Assembly (NCBI RefSeq): GCF_016612865.1
Contig: NZ_JAENZZ010000002.1
Coordinates: 806,001 to 870,000, forward strand
DNA: 64,000 nucleotides
Direction of reading: 5' to 3'
From: Blastococcus sp. TML/M2B
Lineage (GTDB): Bacteria > Actinomycetota > Actinomycetes > Mycobacteriales > Geodermatophilaceae
Within the stretch, counting starts at the first letter, position 1. Every line of letters starts with the position of its first letter. Under the pieces are notes generated by a model that saw only the letters and a list, made by a program, of their open reading frames with translations, did no database searches and was not told the DNA's origin. This document shows, one piece after another, positions 53,871-62,390 of this stretch. The translations under genes were made by a program, and so were the position numbers.

Positions 53871-54572
53871 TCAGTTCGTATTGCCCGTGGCCGGGCTGTC
53901 GGTCGCACCCATAAGATCAGTGAGCGCGGCTTGCTTTGACTTCAAGGCTCGTCGTAGCTCAACCTTCCGATTGAGCTGCGGTTCGTTCCGCATTTTCCGC
54001 TCCAAGGCTGCGATCTCGCGCTCCAGCGACCGAACTGTCGTGAGTCTGTCGACCACGTCCGACACACTTTCGCCGGCGCGTGGCGCTACGGACGTAAGCG
54101 GCTGCAGCAGCGCCGTATACAGTCCCATCAGGGCGATGGCTGTGGGGAGCGGGACTCGCTCGCCGGACACAGGCTGCCATTCAGTGCTGAAGTAGGGGCC
54201 CAATTTCGGTATACCCGCTCCGAGCTGCTTGTGAGCGGCGGCCATGCGGATGGTTCCGTTCTCGCCCTCTCCCCGGCTGATTTCGAAGATGATCGGAGTT
54301 CGGACTGCCTTGTCGATCGCAGCGAGCACGCCCTCCGCGACGTCCTCTTCCTTTGCTCCGATCTCGAAGACTTGGATCTCTGGGATCTCAACGCTGCCCG
54401 GAAGGTTGATCGTCGACTCCGCGAGCTTGTAGGCCCATGTGATCCGTCGTACGTCGGAGACGAAGCGGTCCTTGATCGTGGATCCGATGCTCGCGTGCTC
54501 GTAGAACTTGGTCTTGGGAACCGTTCGGCCGAACCGGGCTGCGGCCGGCCAGCGATACAGCCGATCCCTCAT
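53871..54572 (-). CDS. DUF4391 domain protein
   Basis: The 233-residue product reads MRDRLYRWPAAARFGRTVPK, then KTKFYEHASI, FVSDVRRITWAYKLAEST and PEIQVFEI. It has a C-terminal helical, charged segment. This is DUF4391, an uncharacterised family repeatedly found between a helicase and type III-like mod/res genes. ATG 54572 overlaps the stop of the upstream SNF2 helicase gene by four bases, and Mod begins 8 bp after its stop. It is probably a structural or regulatory subunit of the same complex (inference). Confidence 0.8.
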   Translation of the reverse strand: MRDRLYRWPAAARFGRTVPKTKFYEHASIGSTIKDRFVSDVRRITWAYKLAESTINLPGSVEIPEIQVFEIGAKEEDVAEGVLAAIDKAVRTPIIFEISRGEGENGTIRMAAAHKQLGAGIPKLGPYFSTEWQPVSGERVPLPTAIALMGLYTALLQPLTSVAPRAGESVSDVVDRLTTVRSLEREIAALERKMRNEPQLNRKVELRRALKSKQAALTDLMGATDSPATGNTN

Positions 54573-57500
54573 GCGGTGCCCTGCGCTGGGTCCACGATGG
54601 CGATGAAGGCGATGAGCTCGAAATCGTCCAGTCCGCCGATGGTCTGGGTGAGCGCGGTCGTAGCTCCGTCGGAGAAGAGGCTGTCCAGGTCGCGCTCGGC
54701 CGTCACGTCGACCATCGAGCTGATCGCCGCGGTGAGCAGCTCCGAGTAGTGCCCCATCTCAGCGCCCTCGTTGGTGGCCGAGTTAAAGATGCGCGTGACC
54801 GCACCGACCGGCTCGTCGTGGGGGCGACATCCGGCACGGATGAGGTCGAGGAGGTACTTGACCTCCGTGTGGTCGGCGATGACGTTGCCGTCGCCGTCGA
54901 GATAGACGAGGTAGTGCGGGTGGAGTCGGTTGCCGCGGTTGATGTTCTTGTCGGTGTTCACGTTGTGAAGGACGAAGAGCGCTCCCGGCTTGAGTCCCTT
55001 GTCCGCTTGGGCCGGCACGACGGCATGGAGCCCCTTGGGCGCGCTGGCGAGGTCGCCGTACTCTTTGATGTAGCCCAGAAGATCCATGCGGAAGTCGTTG
55101 AGGCCGAGGTCAGTGATCGAGACACCGGTGCGGACGTCTTCGAGCTCGATGACCTCGTTCTGCAGCTTGCGGAGCTGTTCCTTGCGGAAGGCTGCGTCGC
55201 CGTCCTCCAGGGTCAGGACGTTGTCGTCGGCGGTTCCCGCTAAGTCAGCGATGACCATGCGGTTTTCGACTCGTTCCTTCAGGTTGATGTACTCGTCCAG
55301 AGAGATGTCGGGCCAGAAGTTGACCAACTGGATGTACGTGTTCGTGGAACCGATGCGATCCACGCGACCGAAGCGCTGGATGATCCGGACCGGATTCCAG
55401 TGGATGTCGTAGTTGACGAGATAGTCGCAATCCTGAAGGTTCTGGCCCTCGCTAATCACGTCGGTGGCGATCAGCACGTCGAGCTCGCCCGCCGCCTTGG
55501 GCATGGTCAGGTGTCGCTGTTTGGACTTCGGCGAGAAGAGTGTGAGCACCTGTTGGAAGTCATAGCCAGGACCGAGCGTGGTCCTCGCGGTGTGACCACC
55601 GCCGGTCACCAGGGCGGACTCGAGGCCAGCCTTGCTCAGGCGTGGCGCGAGCTCCCGGTAGAGGTACTCGGCGGTGTCGGCGAAGGCCGAGAAGATGAGC
55701 ACCTTGCGGTTGCCCTCGTTGATCGGGTGAGCGGCCTTGCCGGCGATCAGGTCCGTGAGTGCCCGGAGCTTGCGGTCGTGCTCCGGTGTGACCCTCCGCA
55801 TCTCATCAAGCAATTCGCGGAGCGTCTCACGGTCGTTCCACAGGTCGCGTCGCCAGGACTTAACGTCGACGTCATCAAGATCGATCTTGATGTTCTCGCC
55901 GAACGCGAGCGCGTCGGCGCCCAAGGCGTCCTCGTCATCGACGTCTAGGCCAGCGAAATCGATGTTCATGTCGGCGATCGCGCCCTCGTGAGAGTCGAGC
56001 CTGCCCAGTGTGCGGTCGACGGCTCCCTCGATCTTCGCGAGCGTTAGCCGGAAGGCCTCGACTGAGCTCTCCAACCGCTTCAGCAAGTTGACGGTCATCA
56101 GCTTCTTCAGCCCTTGCTCACGGCCCCGCTGCCCGAGGTTTGACCGTGCCATTCCACCCTCGATGTTGTACAGGTCGTCGTACTTCTGCACGCGGCTATC
56201 GAGTACGTACTTCAACGGCGTGTAGACGGCGAGCGTTAGCTCCTGCAGTTGCTCGAAGATCTCTTTGAACGTCGGGACCGTTTGGAGGTCAGTAAGCGGC
56301 TCACGGATCGAGGCCGGCGGCATGCGCTCGGGAAACGCACCGATCTCGGCGGTGTCGTAGAACGCCTGGATGTGCTTGCGTGACCGTGCAATGGTGACCG
56401 AGTCGAGCAACTCGAAGAAATCGAAGTCCAGCATCTTCAAGATCGCGGCCGGGGTGCGAGACTCTGGCGGTAGCTTCGACCACTCGTTGAACGCCCGTTG
56501 GGCGTCACTGAAGACCCTCTCCACGGTCGTGGACAGGCTGAGATGCTTCGCGAGGCTCTCCGACTCGCCCTCATAGGCGAGCTGGAGCTGGTTCTTCAGG
56601 TCGTTGAACCGGTTGTTGACCGGTGTTGCCGACAGCATGAGCACCTTGGACTTCACGCCCTCGCGGATCACCTGCCGCATCAGCCGCTGGTAGCGGGATT
56701 CCTTCTCCTCCGCATAGTCGGCGTTGCGGAAGTTATGGGACTCGTCGATGACGACGAGGTCGTAGTTGCCCCAGTTCACTCGGTCAAGCCGGAGTCCCCC
56801 AGACTCACCCTTGGTGCGGGATAAGTCGGTGTGGGCGAGAACGTCGTAGTTGAAGCGATCCTTGGCGAAGATGTTCGTCGTCAAGTTCGCGTTGTAGTTC
56901 GTCCAGTTCTCCAATAGCTTCTTTGGAGCCAGCACTAGCACCGACTTGTTGCGCAGCTCGTAGTACTTGATCACGGCGAGGGCTGTAAAGGTCTTACCGA
57001 GGCCGACGCTGTCAGCGAGGATGCAGCCGTTGTAGGTTTCGAGCTTGTTGATGATCCCCGTTGCAGCGTCCCGCTGGAAGTTGTAGAGCGAGTTCCAGAC
57101 CGCCGAATCTTTGTAGCCGGTGCGATCGTTGGGCAGCACGTCCTCGCTGATGTCGTCGAGGAATTCGGCGAACAGGTTGTAGAGGATCAGGAAGTAAATG
57201 CGCGCCGGTGAGTTCTCGGCGTACACGCTGGCGATGTGATCGTGAACCGCGTCGGTGACGTCGTCAAGCTGGTCTGAGTTGTGCCAGATCTGGTCGAACA
57301 GTCGGATGTACTGCGCCGTCATCGGCGCATCGTCGACGCGGTGCACCATGTTCGAGACTGCGTTGCCCCGCTCGTAGCCGAGGTCGGCGGTCGTGAACCC
57401 CTGGAGCGGCATGTAGGCAGCCTTGCCGTCGATCACGGCGAATTGCTGCATCGGATTGCCGGTTGAGTTGGACCGGAACGTGACCTTGCGGCGCACCCAG

Positions 57501-57832
57501 TCCGCGCACTCCCGTGCGATCGCGCGCTGCGTGAGCTTGTTTCGCAGCCGGATCTCAAACTCCGAGCCGTGGAGGCTCGACTCGCCACCCTTGGCATGCG
57601 GGATGAAGAACTCACGGCGCTCCTTGCGGAGCTTGTCCGTGGCCTTGCTCGTCACGAAGGAAGGCGAGGTGAAAATGAACTTCAGCTCGTTGACCTGCTC
57701 CAGCTCCTTGCGGAGGGCCTCGAACGCGAAGATTGAGAATGTCGACGCCGCGATGCGGACCTTCGACCCAGGCGTGATCGCGGCCTTGACATCGTCGCCG
57801 AGTAGCTCGTTGACATTGTCGATGATTTTCAT
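54569..57832 (-). CDS. SNF2-like helicase with N-terminal PLD domain
   Basis: The 1087-residue product starts with a PLD-like region (KVRIAASTFSIFAFEALRKE, HGSEFEIRLRNKL). A DEAD/SNF2 ATPase follows from about residue 250: LYNFQRDAATGIINKLETYN, LADSVGLGKTFTALAVI (Walker A), VVIDESHNFRN (motif II) and MLSATPVNNRFNDLKNQ. The second core has VLIATDVISEGQNLQDCDYL and QRFGRVDRIGS (motifs V and VI). It is the first gene of the five-gene leftward operon; the promoter must lie in the remnant-filled region beyond 57832. Similar PLD-SNF2 proteins accompany DISARM- and type III-like systems. Confidence 0.88.
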   Translation of the reverse strand: MKIIDNVNELLGDDVKAAITPGSKVRIAASTFSIFAFEALRKELEQVNELKFIFTSPSFVTSKATDKLRKERREFFIPHAKGGESSLHGSEFEIRLRNKLTQRAIARECADWVRRKVTFRSNSTGNPMQQFAVIDGKAAYMPLQGFTTADLGYERGNAVSNMVHRVDDAPMTAQYIRLFDQIWHNSDQLDDVTDAVHDHIASVYAENSPARIYFLILYNLFAEFLDDISEDVLPNDRTGYKDSAVWNSLYNFQRDAATGIINKLETYNGCILADSVGLGKTFTALAVIKYYELRNKSVLVLAPKKLLENWTNYNANLTTNIFAKDRFNYDVLAHTDLSRTKGESGGLRLDRVNWGNYDLVVIDESHNFRNADYAEEKESRYQRLMRQVIREGVKSKVLMLSATPVNNRFNDLKNQLQLAYEGESESLAKHLSLSTTVERVFSDAQRAFNEWSKLPPESRTPAAILKMLDFDFFELLDSVTIARSRKHIQAFYDTAEIGAFPERMPPASIREPLTDLQTVPTFKEIFEQLQELTLAVYTPLKYVLDSRVQKYDDLYNIEGGMARSNLGQRGREQGLKKLMTVNLLKRLESSVEAFRLTLAKIEGAVDRTLGRLDSHEGAIADMNIDFAGLDVDDEDALGADALAFGENIKIDLDDVDVKSWRRDLWNDRETLRELLDEMRRVTPEHDRKLRALTDLIAGKAAHPINEGNRKVLIFSAFADTAEYLYRELAPRLSKAGLESALVTGGGHTARTTLGPGYDFQQVLTLFSPKSKQRHLTMPKAAGELDVLIATDVISEGQNLQDCDYLVNYDIHWNPVRIIQRFGRVDRIGSTNTYIQLVNFWPDISLDEYINLKERVENRMVIADLAGTADDNVLTLEDGDAAFRKEQLRKLQNEVIELEDVRTGVSITDLGLNDFRMDLLGYIKEYGDLASAPKGLHAVVPAQADKGLKPGALFVLHNVNTDKNINRGNRLHPHYLVYLDGDGNVIADHTEVKYLLDLIRAGCRPHDEPVGAVTRIFNSATNEGAEMGHYSELLTAAISSMVDVTAERDLDSLFSDGATTALTQTIGGLDDFELIAFIAIVDPAQGTA

Positions 57833-58403
57833 GCGCCACTCCGCGAAACTTCAGCTCGGTCAAGGTCCGCATCTGCCCCGCACCGACTCGGCCCCTCTTT
57901 GGCCGCTTGTGCACCCATGCGACCGCCAGCTCCGCCAGTTGGCATTACCAGAGAAGCGACGGACGCGAGGGGGGCTCGGCCGGGGACTGGCTGCGGCGCG
58001 TCGACCGCCGCTGGGTCAGCGGGACCGGCTCGCTCGGCCGCTTGCGAGCTGATGGGGATCACGATCGACATCCGGATGGGTACCTCCTGCGGCGGACAGT
58101 ACATACGGGCGGGAGCAGATCCGAAGATTGCGGCCCTGAATTGGCTCAATGCCGTCGGCTGCTCGGCCTTCTCTCGGCCGCTGGCTCAGCCCCTGGGCGC
58201 GCGACGCCGTCCGGCCGGCCGCGGCCAGTCCGTCGAAGGTGGCGATCAGCTCGTCAGCCATGCCAGACGTGAGCGCGTTGCGCCTGTCCGCGGCGTTCAG
58301 CGTCACGACCGCGACGCCGCCGCCCACGTCAAGCAGCCCTTCACCGAAGTCGGGGCCGTATCCCTTCGCGCAAGCCGGGTTGCCCGCTATCAGACGCGGC
58401 GAA
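57833..58403. other. Island edge region
   Basis: Apart from the hydratase fragment at 58231-58346 no gene is supported. The promoter for the leftward five-gene operon should be near 57850-57950. No tRNA or attachment repeat was recognised. Confidence 0.4.
58231..58346 (-). pseudogene. Enoyl-CoA hydratase gene fragment, duplicated from 63.0 kb
   Basis: This 116-bp block aligns without gaps to 63011-63126, inside the intact enoyl-CoA hydratase-like gene, with 13 differences counted by eye. On the minus strand it reads LLDVGGGVAVVTLNAADRRN and GMADELIATFDGLAA, matching residues about 8-46 of the full protein. No start codon precedes it, and unrelated sequence follows. It sits between the first gene of the restriction operon and the backbone membrane gene. 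It marks a junction of an inserted block or the trace of a local duplication. Confidence 0.8.
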
Positions 58404-58431
58404 GGCGCCGACCGCCATCGCGGTCGGCGCC
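58404..58431 (-). terminator. Terminator of the six-helix membrane protein gene
   Basis: Perfect 12-bp stem GGCGCCGACCGC (58404-58415) with complement at 58420-58431 and a CATC loop, about 12 bp beyond the stop of the leftward gene. Confidence 0.8.
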
Positions 58432-58442
58432 CTCGGCTCGCC

Positions 58443-59156
58443 TCAGGCGCGCAGCGCCGCCCGGGCGACCGGGACGAGCGAAGCCAGCACGACCAGCTCC
58501 CCCACAACGCTTACCCACACGGGGAACTCGCCGCTGGCGAGCACGAAGCCGACCAGCATGGCCGGCGCGGCCCACACCGCGATGTCCGCACGTGCTCGAA
58601 CCACGGCGGCCGCGGAAACCAGCGTGCCCAGGATCGCCATCAGCACCAGTGAGCCCAGGACGGCGAACGGCGCACCGTCCTGCACTACCTCCCACGCCTC
58701 CACCGACGACGCCCCGCCCCGCTCGGCCAGCTCGATAGCTACTAGCCGCATGCCGGCGAAGCCGCCGCCGCCCACGCTGCCGACAACCAGCAGTGCGGCC
58801 GCGATACCCGACAGCCAGGTGGCGCTGCGGCGACCGGCGAGCGCCAGCATCGCGGCGCCGGCCACCCCGGCGAGCATGGCGACCAGGTAGGCGATGACCG
58901 AGAGGACCTGGCGCGTCGGGTCCTCCGCCAGGCCGGCCAGCCAGGGTCCGGCCTCGTCCCGCGGCAGCCCGTCCGTGCTGAGCAGGTACTGGGCCGCGAG
59001 CGCGATCGGGCCCAGGAAGGCGGCGCCCACCAGCAGGCGGCGGCGGGCGTGCACGCCGGGAGCGGGAGCCGGAGCGGCCGGGGTGGGGACGGCGGGGCCG
59101 TCGATGTGGTCCGGGGCGACGACGCCGCTGCCGAGCCGGGTGGTGGTGCTGTCCAT
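58443..59156 (-). CDS. Integral membrane protein, about six helices, unknown function
   Basis: The 237-residue product has a Pro/Ala-rich cytoplasmic head and hydrophobic segments LLVGAAFLGPIALAAQYLL, VLSVIAYLVAMLAGVAGAAM, WLSGIAAALLVVGSVGGGGF, FAVLGSLVLMAILGTLVSAA, VWAAPAMLVGFVLA and VVGELVVLASLVPVARAA. No transport or catalytic motif was recognised. ATG 59156 follows GAGGAGA. It is divergent from the histidine kinase/response regulator pair and may be one of its targets (inference from position). Confidence 0.75.
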   Translation of the reverse strand: MDSTTTRLGSGVVAPDHIDGPAVPTPAAPAPAPGVHARRRLLVGAAFLGPIALAAQYLLSTDGLPRDEAGPWLAGLAEDPTRQVLSVIAYLVAMLAGVAGAAMLALAGRRSATWLSGIAAALLVVGSVGGGGFAGMRLVAIELAERGGASSVEAWEVVQDGAPFAVLGSLVLMAILGTLVSAAAVVRARADIAVWAAPAMLVGFVLASGEFPVWVSVVGELVVLASLVPVARAALRA

Positions 59157-59306
59157 CGGGATGTCTCCTCGCGATGCCGGCTCCGTCGGCCGGGCTGCAA
59201 CCACCGTCGCGACGGCGCCGTCCTCCCCGCATCGGACGCCTGTCCCGTTCCCCCGCGGGTGGTGTGTCCCTGGCGACCGGGACATCCGCGCTGCCACGAT
59301 GCCGCG

Positions 59307-61277
59307 GTGATCGACGTCCGGAGCGCCGTGGCCGTCACCGCGGCCACCGGCGGAGCCGCCGTCGCGGTCGCGGCCGCGGTCATCGCGCCGACAGCGGACG
59401 TCGGTGCCGACGCCGTCGCCTGGGGGCTCGCCGGCGCGCTCGGCTTCGGCGGCCTGGGCGCCCTGGTCATCACCCAGCGCCCGCGGCTGGCCGCCGGCTG
59501 GCTCATGCTCGTCGTCGGCGTGTGCAGCGGCGGGGTGTCGCTGGCGGCGGTCCTGGCGGCGGCGATCCTGCCGTCCGACCCGGGCTCGAGTGCCGGTGCG
59601 CTCGCCTACTGGGTGCAGACGTGGCTGTGGGTGCCCGCCTACGCGCCGGTCCCCACGCTGCTCCTGCTGGTCCTCCCCGACGGCCCCCTGCCCGGGCGCT
59701 TCTGGCGAGCGACGACGGCGGTCGCGGCGGCAGCCAACGTGCTGGGGCCGCTGGCGTGGGCCCTGACGCCCTACGACCAGCAGGACCAGCCGGTGCCCGC
59801 GGAGTACGGCGACGTCCGCAACTCGGTCGGGGTCGACGGCGCCTGGTCGGTCGTCAACCTGTCGCTGCTGCTGCTCGTCGTCAGCGCCGTCCTCGGCATC
59901 GCCTCCCTCGTCGTCCGTCTGCGCCGGAGCGCAGGCCGGGAGCGGGACCAGGTCCTCTGGGTCCTCGCCGGCGCCCTCGGGACCGTCATGCTCGTCGCCC
60001 TGGCGTGGATCGTGCCGTCGGCGCAGCTCCTGCTGATCGCCGCGGCGCTGCTGCCGCTGCCGGCCGCGGTCACCTGGGCGCTGCTGCGCGCCCGGCTCTG
60101 GGACCTCGACATCGCGCTGGGGCGGACCCTCGTCTACCTGGCGCTGAGCCTGCTCGCGCTGGCGGTGTACGGCGGGCTGCTGGTGCTGGCGGGTTCGGTG
60201 CTCGGCGACCTCACCGGCTCGACCGACCTGCTGGTCTTCGCGATCGCCGCCGTCCTCGTGCAACCGGCTCGGGACGGGCTGCAGCGGCGGGTCAACCGGC
60301 TGCTGTACGGGGACGTCGTCGAGCCGGAGATCGCCATCGGCGAGCTCGGCCGGCGGGTCGACTCCGCGGCGTCGCCCGCGCACGTGCTGCCGGCTGTCGT
60401 GGATGTGCTGGCCCGCACGCTGCGGCTGCCATTCGTCGCCCTGCGGCTGCCGGGGCGGGAACCGGTCGCGCACGGGACGCCGACGACGTCCGCCGAGACC
60501 GTGCCGCTGGTCCACCAGGGCCGGACCGTGGGCGAGCTGGATCTCGCGCTGCCGCCGGGCGGGCTCGGACCGCGGGTGCGGACGATGCTCGACGAGCTGG
60601 TGCGCCAGACCGCGCAGGTCGCGCACGCGGTGCTGCTGCAGGAGGAGGTGCAGCGCTCGCGGGAGTCGATCGTCACCTCGCGCGAGGAGGAGCGCCGCCG
60701 GCTGCGGCACGACCTGCACGACGACCTCGGACCGGGACTGGCGGCGACGGCGATGCAGCTCGAAGCGGTCGGCGAACTGCTCGAACGGGATCCCGGGCGG
60801 GCCGGGTTCATGCTGGACCAGGCGGCCGGCTACCTGCGCAGCACCGTGGCCGAAGTACGGCGGATCGTCGACGACCTGCGGCCTGCCGCCCTCGGTGACC
60901 TCGGTCTGGTCGGGGCGGTGCGCGCGCACGCCGCCCGCCTGGCCGACGGCGGCCTGCAGGTCACTGTCGACGCGCCGGACGAGCTGGACGACCTGCCCGC
61001 CGCGGCGGAGGTGGCAGCCTTCCGCATCGTGGGCGAGGCGATGACCAACGTGGCGCGGCACGCGCGAGCCTCGCGGCTGCACGTCTCGATCCGTCACCGG
61101 GCGGGACGGCTCGAGCTGTGCGTCGAGGACGACGGGATCGGCGTGCGGCCGGGGGCCCGCACCGGCGTCGGGCTGGGCTCGATGCACCAGCGCGCGGCGG
61201 AGCTCGGCGGCACCTGCGAGATCACCGGCGGCGCCGGCACGACGGTGCGCGCCGTCCTCCCGACGGGGGCGGGATGA
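59307..61277 (+). CDS. Membrane sensor histidine kinase (HisKA_3 type)
   Basis: A 656-residue kinase. An N-terminal membrane region of about nine helices (residues 5-300) senses an unknown signal. A GAF-like segment (about 330-430) follows, then the dimerisation helix with REEERRRLRHDLHDDLGPGL (phospho-His in HDLHDDLG). The HATPase domain has EAMTNVARHARA (N box), VEDDGIGV and GVGLGSMHQRAAELGG (G boxes). This is the NarX/DesK-like class. GTG 59307 is the likely start. Its stop overlaps the response regulator ATG (ATGA), so the two form a cognate pair. Confidence 0.9.
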   Translation: MIDVRSAVAVTAATGGAAVAVAAAVIAPTADVGADAVAWGLAGALGFGGLGALVITQRPRLAAGWLMLVVGVCSGGVSLAAVLAAAILPSDPGSSAGALAYWVQTWLWVPAYAPVPTLLLLVLPDGPLPGRFWRATTAVAAAANVLGPLAWALTPYDQQDQPVPAEYGDVRNSVGVDGAWSVVNLSLLLLVVSAVLGIASLVVRLRRSAGRERDQVLWVLAGALGTVMLVALAWIVPSAQLLLIAAALLPLPAAVTWALLRARLWDLDIALGRTLVYLALSLLALAVYGGLLVLAGSVLGDLTGSTDLLVFAIAAVLVQPARDGLQRRVNRLLYGDVVEPEIAIGELGRRVDSAASPAHVLPAVVDVLARTLRLPFVALRLPGREPVAHGTPTTSAETVPLVHQGRTVGELDLALPPGGLGPRVRTMLDELVRQTAQVAHAVLLQEEVQRSRESIVTSREEERRRLRHDLHDDLGPGLAATAMQLEAVGELLERDPGRAGFMLDQAAGYLRSTVAEVRRIVDDLRPAALGDLGLVGAVRAHAARLADGGLQVTVDAPDELDDLPAAAEVAAFRIVGEAMTNVARHARASRLHVSIRHRAGRLELCVEDDGIGVRPGARTGVGLGSMHQRAAELGGTCEITGGAGTTVRAVLPTGAG

Positions 61278-61951
61278 GCCAACTGAAGACGGTGCTCGTC
61301 GTCGACGACCACCCGATGTTCCGCGACGGCTTGGTGTCCCTGGTCGAGTCGCTCGACTGGGCCGAGGTCGTCGGCCAGGCGGAGGACGCTGAGTCGGCCG
61401 TCGCGCTGGCCCGCGACGCGCGCCCCGACATCGTGCTGATGGATCTGCACCTGGCCGCGGGCAACGGCCTGGATGCCACCGCCCGCATCACCGCGGAGCT
61501 GCCGGGCACCGCGAAGGTGCTCGTGCTGACCATGGTGGAGAACGACGACGCCGTGGCCGCCGCCCTGCACGCCGGGGCCCGCGGCTACCTCGTCAAGGGC
61601 GCGAGCCGGGCACAGATCCGCCGCGCGCTGGAGGCGGTGGCCGACGGCGAGACGATCCTCGGCCGGGGCACCGCCGGCGCGCTGGCCCGGCTCACCGCTA
61701 ACGGGGATGCCCTGAGCGCCTTCCCGACGCTGACCGACCGCGAGCGTGAGGTGCTGGGGCAGCTCGCGGCCGGGCTGAGCAACGGGGAGATCGCGGCGCG
61801 CCTGTTCCTGTCGGACAAGACGGTGCGCAACGTCGTCTCGGCGATCTTCGGCAAGCTGGAGGTCTCCAGCCGGGCGGAGGCGGTGGCCCGGGCGCGGGAC
61901 GCGGGGCTCGGGGGTGCCGCGCCGGGCCTGGGTCGGCGGTCGGACGGCTAA
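61274..61951 (+). CDS. NarL/FixJ-family response regulator
   Basis: The 225-residue product has a receiver domain: VVDDHPMF acidic pocket, phospho-acceptor Asp in DIVLMDLHLAAG, VLTM (Thr switch) and GYLVKGAS (Lys). A LuxR-type helix-turn-helix follows: LTDREREVLGQLAAGLSNGE, then IAARLFLSDKTVRN. It is translationally coupled to the preceding histidine kinase. The targets are unknown; the divergent membrane protein gene is a candidate. Confidence 0.93.
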   Translation: MSQLKTVLVVDDHPMFRDGLVSLVESLDWAEVVGQAEDAESAVALARDARPDIVLMDLHLAAGNGLDATARITAELPGTAKVLVLTMVENDDAVAAALHAGARGYLVKGASRAQIRRALEAVADGETILGRGTAGALARLTANGDALSAFPTLTDREREVLGQLAAGLSNGEIAARLFLSDKTVRNVVSAIFGKLEVSSRAEAVARARDAGLGGAAPGLGRRSDG

Positions 61952-62390
61952 GTCAGGTACCGGTACGGGCCATCGACATGCCGGGCCAGCCGGGTCCAGG
62001 CTGGAAGGCCCCCCGACGGAGCTGTGCCGGCTCGTCCACGGGCGCCGCGACGAGACGAAGCGTCGTCGCGCTCGGGGCCGACGCCTCCCGGCGGGGCAGG
62101 TTGTCGCGACACCAGCGCTCGCAGTCGGCCAGCAAGTTGCCGGTGGACATCGGGCGGAACGCTCCGCTGGACGGCAGGCCGGACAACGCTGCACAGCTCC
62201 CTGGGTGAGAACGACGGGACCGCACGTCCTCACCGGCCCGCGAGGAGCCGCCCGGGCAAGAGGAACCACCGGTCGTGAACGACCGTGGACCTGCCGGGAG
62301 CGCGCCGGGAGACGGGGAAGGACGCAGAATCGAACCTAGGCCACTCCCCCGCCCCGGCCCGGCATCCCGGCTCCCGGCGCGCCCTCCGAC
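61952..62390. other. Intergenic region between response regulator and enoyl-CoA hydratase
   Basis: No convincing gene in 439 bp. A minus-strand frame of 64 codons ending at 61953 has a weak ribosome site and was not accepted. A short hairpin CGGTCG-TGAA-CGACCG lies at about 62267-62282. Confidence 0.4.

Noticed and set aside
46928-57832. DISARM or BREX system
   Set aside because: The SNF2/PLD helicase and methyltransferase recall DISARM, but DrmA/DrmB-type proteins and BREX PglZ/BrxC proteins are absent; Mod/Res fit type III better.
58443-61187. A 914-codon open frame on the minus strand opposite the histidine kinase
   Set aside because: Arg/Gln/Pro-rich translation antisense to a clear kinase gene; only its last 237 codons (58443-59156) form a real gene.
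61953-62147. Minus-strand 64-codon frame starting MSTGNLLADCERWCRDN
   Set aside because: Weak ribosome site, no domain, low-complexity second half; not enough support to call it a gene.
62325-62345. GAATCGAACC on the plus strand, like a tRNA T-arm read from the minus strand
   Set aside because: The flanking bases do not form a T stem, and no acceptor or anticodon arm can be drawn.
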